From NCBI GenBank assembly GCA_009835515.1, contig VXXH01000427.1, positions 1-7,465 of the forward strand: 7,465 nucleotides of DNA, in the 5' to 3' direction. The stretch is from Candidatus Poribacteria bacterium (GTDB lineage Bacteria > Poribacteria > WGA-4E > WGA-3G). A model generated the notes under the pieces. That model made no database searches. It had not been told where the DNA came from and saw only the letters and a list, made by a program, of their open reading frames with translations. Every line of letters starts with the position of its first letter. Positions within the stretch are counted from its first letter, which is position 1. The translations under genes and the position numbers were made by a program. Shown here one piece after another: positions 5,648-7,465 of the stretch.

Positions 5648-6979
5648 CTAAATACCAGAGACAAACCTCCCCGGGTTCAACAAACCTCCCGCATCAAATC
5701 TATCTTTAACCTGTCGCATCAAACCGAGTGTGTCTCCGACGGGACCCCAAACGTCAATGTGCTGTTTGAGTTTAGGTGGTGCGGTTTCTACGATAAGGTT
5801 TCCGCGCACCGCCGTTGCAGATTGACGCAGCTGCATTAGCGTATTCGCAAGCATACGGAAATCTGTATCAGAAGTAACAGGCATAGAGAGATACAATATG
5901 CCACTTCCGAGCAGTGCCATTACTTGGACATCACGCGCCCAACTTGCGTCCATCACTTGCACAGCAAATTCGGCGATATCGGTGCGTTTCAGGTTCACCT
6001 TGACAATTATGTTTTCTGTATCCGTATCTGCCGCGGGGAATTCCTGAATAGTTTCCTGAAGGGACACTCGCGATTCGCCCTCAGTAATTGTGACACCTAA
6101 CGCGCCATTTTGTTCCATAATTCCTTGACACTGCGCCAATTGCCATGCGACGGTTTCGGGATCCCCACCGAACCCAACCACTAACGTCGGTTTTTCCCCA
6201 TCCGTAGCAATACTGGTTTCTATATCCAAGTTTATAGACAGATTTACAAACATCGGTAGTGTCTGCGAACCTACAACGTTTAACCCCGTGTCAATAGCAT
6301 TTTGAACGTCTTGAAAATCTGCTGTGAGTATCGCTTCATGTGCTGGTATTGGTGACAACTTGAGTGTCACTTCGGTAATAATACCGAGCGTTCCAAAAGC
6401 ACCGATATAAAGTTTGTTGAGATCATAACCCGCAACATTTTTCACCACTTTACCGCCACTCTTGACGACTGTACCGTTCGCGTGAACAACTCGTAACCCC
6501 AAGATCTGATTCCGGGCAGCTCCGTATCGCATACGGAGCGATCCACTTGCATTTGTAGCGACAATCCCGCCGAGGGTGCATCGGTTCGCATACGGCGGAT
6601 CCAACGCAAGATACTGTCGATGTTGTGCCAATACGGCTTGCAAGGCAGCTAAACGGATACCGGCTTCCACGGTGACGGTTAAATCCGCAGGTTCATATTC
6701 CACCACACCGTTCAGCCGAGTTGTCGCCAGCACGATGTCTACTTTCTGTGGTAGGTTTCCGATGCCGAGTTTTGTGCCAGCACCAGCAGGCATAACCGAT
6801 ACATTCGCTTTCGCCGCAAATTGGAGGACATCTTGCACTTCCTGAACAGACGCTGGCAAAACGACCGTCTTCGGAACATGTCCATCAAAAGTATAAGCGG
6901 CAATCTGCGTCTCTGGCAGGATGCCGGATTCTCCAACAATATGCTTAAGTTCATCGTGCAGTGCACGTGAGTTTTCCAT
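5648..6979 (-). CDS. glcE: FAD-binding oxidase subunit, GlcE-like (glycolate oxidase family)
   Basis: This is a 443-residue flavoprotein of the FAD-linked oxidase (PCMH-type) family, the family of glycolate oxidase subunits that convert glycolate to glyoxylate. The FAD domain shows PAGAGTKLG (64-72), a GGIVATNASGS segment (137-147) and GGKVVKNVAGYDLNKL (175-190) followed by GAFGTLG (193-199). The C-terminus has the family ending KDRFDAGGLLNPGRF (425-439). The HxGDGN motif usual in GlcD is absent, and the NVAGYD segment resembles GlcE. E. coli GlcE is about 350 residues, so this one is longer, mainly in the middle (about 215-390). No glcD or glcF is visible, so the true substrate and partners are open. 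The ATG at 6979 has only a weak purine-rich site, but the following residues fit the family start. The gene follows the small membrane protein after 33 bases. Confidence 0.85.
   Translation of the reverse strand: MENSRALHDELKHIVGESGILPETQIAAYTFDGHVPKTVVLPASVQEVQDVLQFAAKANVSVMPAGAGTKLGIGNLPQKVDIVLATTRLNGVVEYEPADLTVTVEAGIRLAALQAVLAQHRQYLALDPPYANRCTLGGIVATNASGSLRMRYGAARNQILGLRVVHANGTVVKSGGKVVKNVAGYDLNKLYIGAFGTLGIITEVTLKLSPIPAHEAILTADFQDVQNAIDTGLNVVGSQTLPMFVNLSINLDIETSIATDGEKPTLVVGFGGDPETVAWQLAQCQGIMEQNGALGVTITEGESRVSLQETIQEFPAADTDTENIIVKVNLKRTDIAEFAVQVMDASWARDVQVMALLGSGILYLSMPVTSDTDFRMLANTLMQLRQSATAVRGNLIVETAPPKLKQHIDVWGPVGDTLGLMRQVKDRFDAGGLLNPGRFVSGI
6519..6539. repeat. 9-base inverted repeat with 3-base loop inside the GlcE-like gene
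   Basis: GCTCCGTAT (6519-6527) and ATACGGAGC (6531-6539) pair perfectly around CGC. It encodes the conserved LRMRYGA segment of the FAD domain, so protein constraint may explain it. TCGCATACGG from its centre recurs directly at 6586-6595. Confidence 0.4.
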
Positions 6980-7012
6980 GTATTTCTCTTTCTTCCTGAC
7001 GATGGTAAACGG

Positions 7013-7255
7013 CTATGTTTCAGATTTATTGGTGAGAATCCGTATCTCGAATCCTTCAATCTGTTCAACCTGCCCGGGTTGAACAGGTCCCTGGTAAACA
7101 GGCGAATCTTTCAAGTGTTCCACGCTCTGCTCAAGTAGAGACAACCGCGAATTAATTTTTCCGAACTCTCGAACAATCCATATTATGCCGCCTACTATAG
7201 CGAGGAATACAGGTACTCCTGCTGCAATTAAGGTGACTATTACACCTGCCTCCAT
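7013..7255 (-). CDS. Small membrane protein with one N-terminal span and a short coiled coil
   Basis: This is an 80-residue protein I do not recognise. Residues about 5-28 form a strong hydrophobic span (GVIVTLIAAGVPVFLAIVGG), followed by REFGKINSRLSLLEQSVEHL, a likely amphipathic or coiled-coil helix (30-49). A Pro/Gln/Gly-rich linker (52-63) leads to an acidic tail. Such small anchored proteins often work as accessory or oligomerising subunits, but no role can be assigned. The start is an ATG with AAGGA close upstream, lying inside the end of the previous gene. Only two bases separate it from that gene's stop, so translation is likely coupled. It precedes the GlcE-like gene by 33 bases. A 10-pair inverted repeat falls inside its coding sequence. 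Confidence 0.78.
   Translation of the reverse strand: MEAGVIVTLIAAGVPVFLAIVGGIIWIVREFGKINSRLSLLEQSVEHLKDSPVYQGPVQPGQVEQIEGFEIRILTNKSET
7061..7086 (-). repeat. Perfect 10-base inverted repeat inside the small membrane protein gene
   Basis: CTGTTCAACC (7061-7070) and GGTTGAACAG (7077-7086) are perfect complements around a six-base loop, a stable hairpin if transcribed. It encodes the Pro/Gln-rich linker. No T run follows on the minus strand, so it is not a standard terminator. Confidence 0.6.
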
Positions 7256-7257
7256 CG

Positions 7258-7464
7258 CTATCCTTCCACATTAATTTGGTCAAGACTGAGATCGATTCGT
7301 CTCGTCCAGTACTCTCCTGACTTGCTATCAAGGTATTCCACTCTGTCACCAGTGCTTGAGATGCTACCTTCAGAATCAAATTTGTGCCCTAAGGCGGAAG
7401 CAAAGGTGTCAATAAACCGCTCGTAACTATGGGTAGGAATAACAGGTATCTTGTCTGCCTTACT
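7258..7464 (-). CDS. C-terminal end of an unknown protein, cut by the window edge
   Basis: One minus-strand frame is open from the window edge to a TAG at 7258-7260, giving the last 68 residues of a larger protein. The other two minus-strand frames hit stops within this stretch. Readable segments include PTHSYERFIDTFASALGHKF and, near the end, EYWTRRIDLSLDQINVEG. This is a soluble, mixed-charge sequence with no membrane span and no motif I recognise. Its end carries the ribosome binding site of the small membrane gene, whose ATG starts two bases later, so the two form an operon. The start and most of the protein lie outside the window. Confidence 0.68.
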   Translation of the reverse strand, partial: SKADKIPVIPTHSYERFIDTFASALGHKFDSEGSISSTGDRVEYLDSKSGEYWTRRIDLSLDQINVEG

Positions 7465-7465
7465 G

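Noticed and set aside
5648..6979. Calling the oxidase GlcD or a D-lactate dehydrogenase
   Set aside because: The HxGDGN motif expected in the C-terminal part of GlcD-type proteins is missing, and the NVAGYD segment and length fit GlcE-like proteins better.
7152..7379. A 75-residue minus-strand frame with its own ATG overlapping two genes
   Set aside because: It overlaps the small membrane protein by about 100 bases out of frame. Its residues look like a frame-shifted reading, while the other frame is open to the window edge and ends neatly before the next gene.

Overview
The window looks like chromosomal DNA of a Gram-negative bacterium of medium G+C content. By hand counts of sampled rows, most genes are about 48-55% G+C. 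DsbD, a periplasm-facing thiol transporter, and a response-regulator/PglZ protein resembling Bacteroidetes PorX point towards the Bacteroidetes-FCB side or a candidate phylum such as Poribacteria. That placement is an inference with low confidence. Neither tRNA encodes its 3' CCA. I see no transposase, integrase, phage structural gene or CRISPR array.

Layout. On the + strand lie the 3' part of a tRNA-Phe(GAA) (1-52), a complete tRNA-Thr(CGT) (83-154), and a small, very basic, A+T-richer gene (268-708) whose product is an internal tandem duplication of unknown function. Everything after that is on the minus strand. In transcription order (right to left) these are the end of an unknown gene cut by the window edge (7258-7464), a small single-span membrane protein (7013-7255), a GlcE-like FAD-binding oxidase subunit (5648-6979), a hairpin that probably ends that transcript (5572-5599), a PorX-like receiver-PglZ protein (3828-5483), a complete DsbD (1960-3810) and a membrane-anchored TPR protein (763-1884). 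The TPR gene converges on the basic gene across 54 bases.

How the genes may work together. The minus-strand genes appear to form two transcription units separated by the hairpin near 5572-5599. In the second unit the PorX-like gene and dsbD are 17 bases apart, with the dsbD ribosome binding site in the gap, and the TPR gene follows after 75 bases. The shared theme is the cell envelope: a signalling or phosphodiesterase protein, reducing power for the periplasm, and a TPR scaffold at the membrane.

The most interesting points are these. The PorX-like protein has an apparently intact PglZ metal site but a degenerate receiver, with Asn and Met where the phosphoacceptor Asp and conserved Lys are expected. 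The basic duplicated protein after the tRNA genes is unrecognised. The leader of the PorX-like gene holds several inverted repeats, one abutting its ribosome binding site. No complete, obviously new multi-gene system is proven here.
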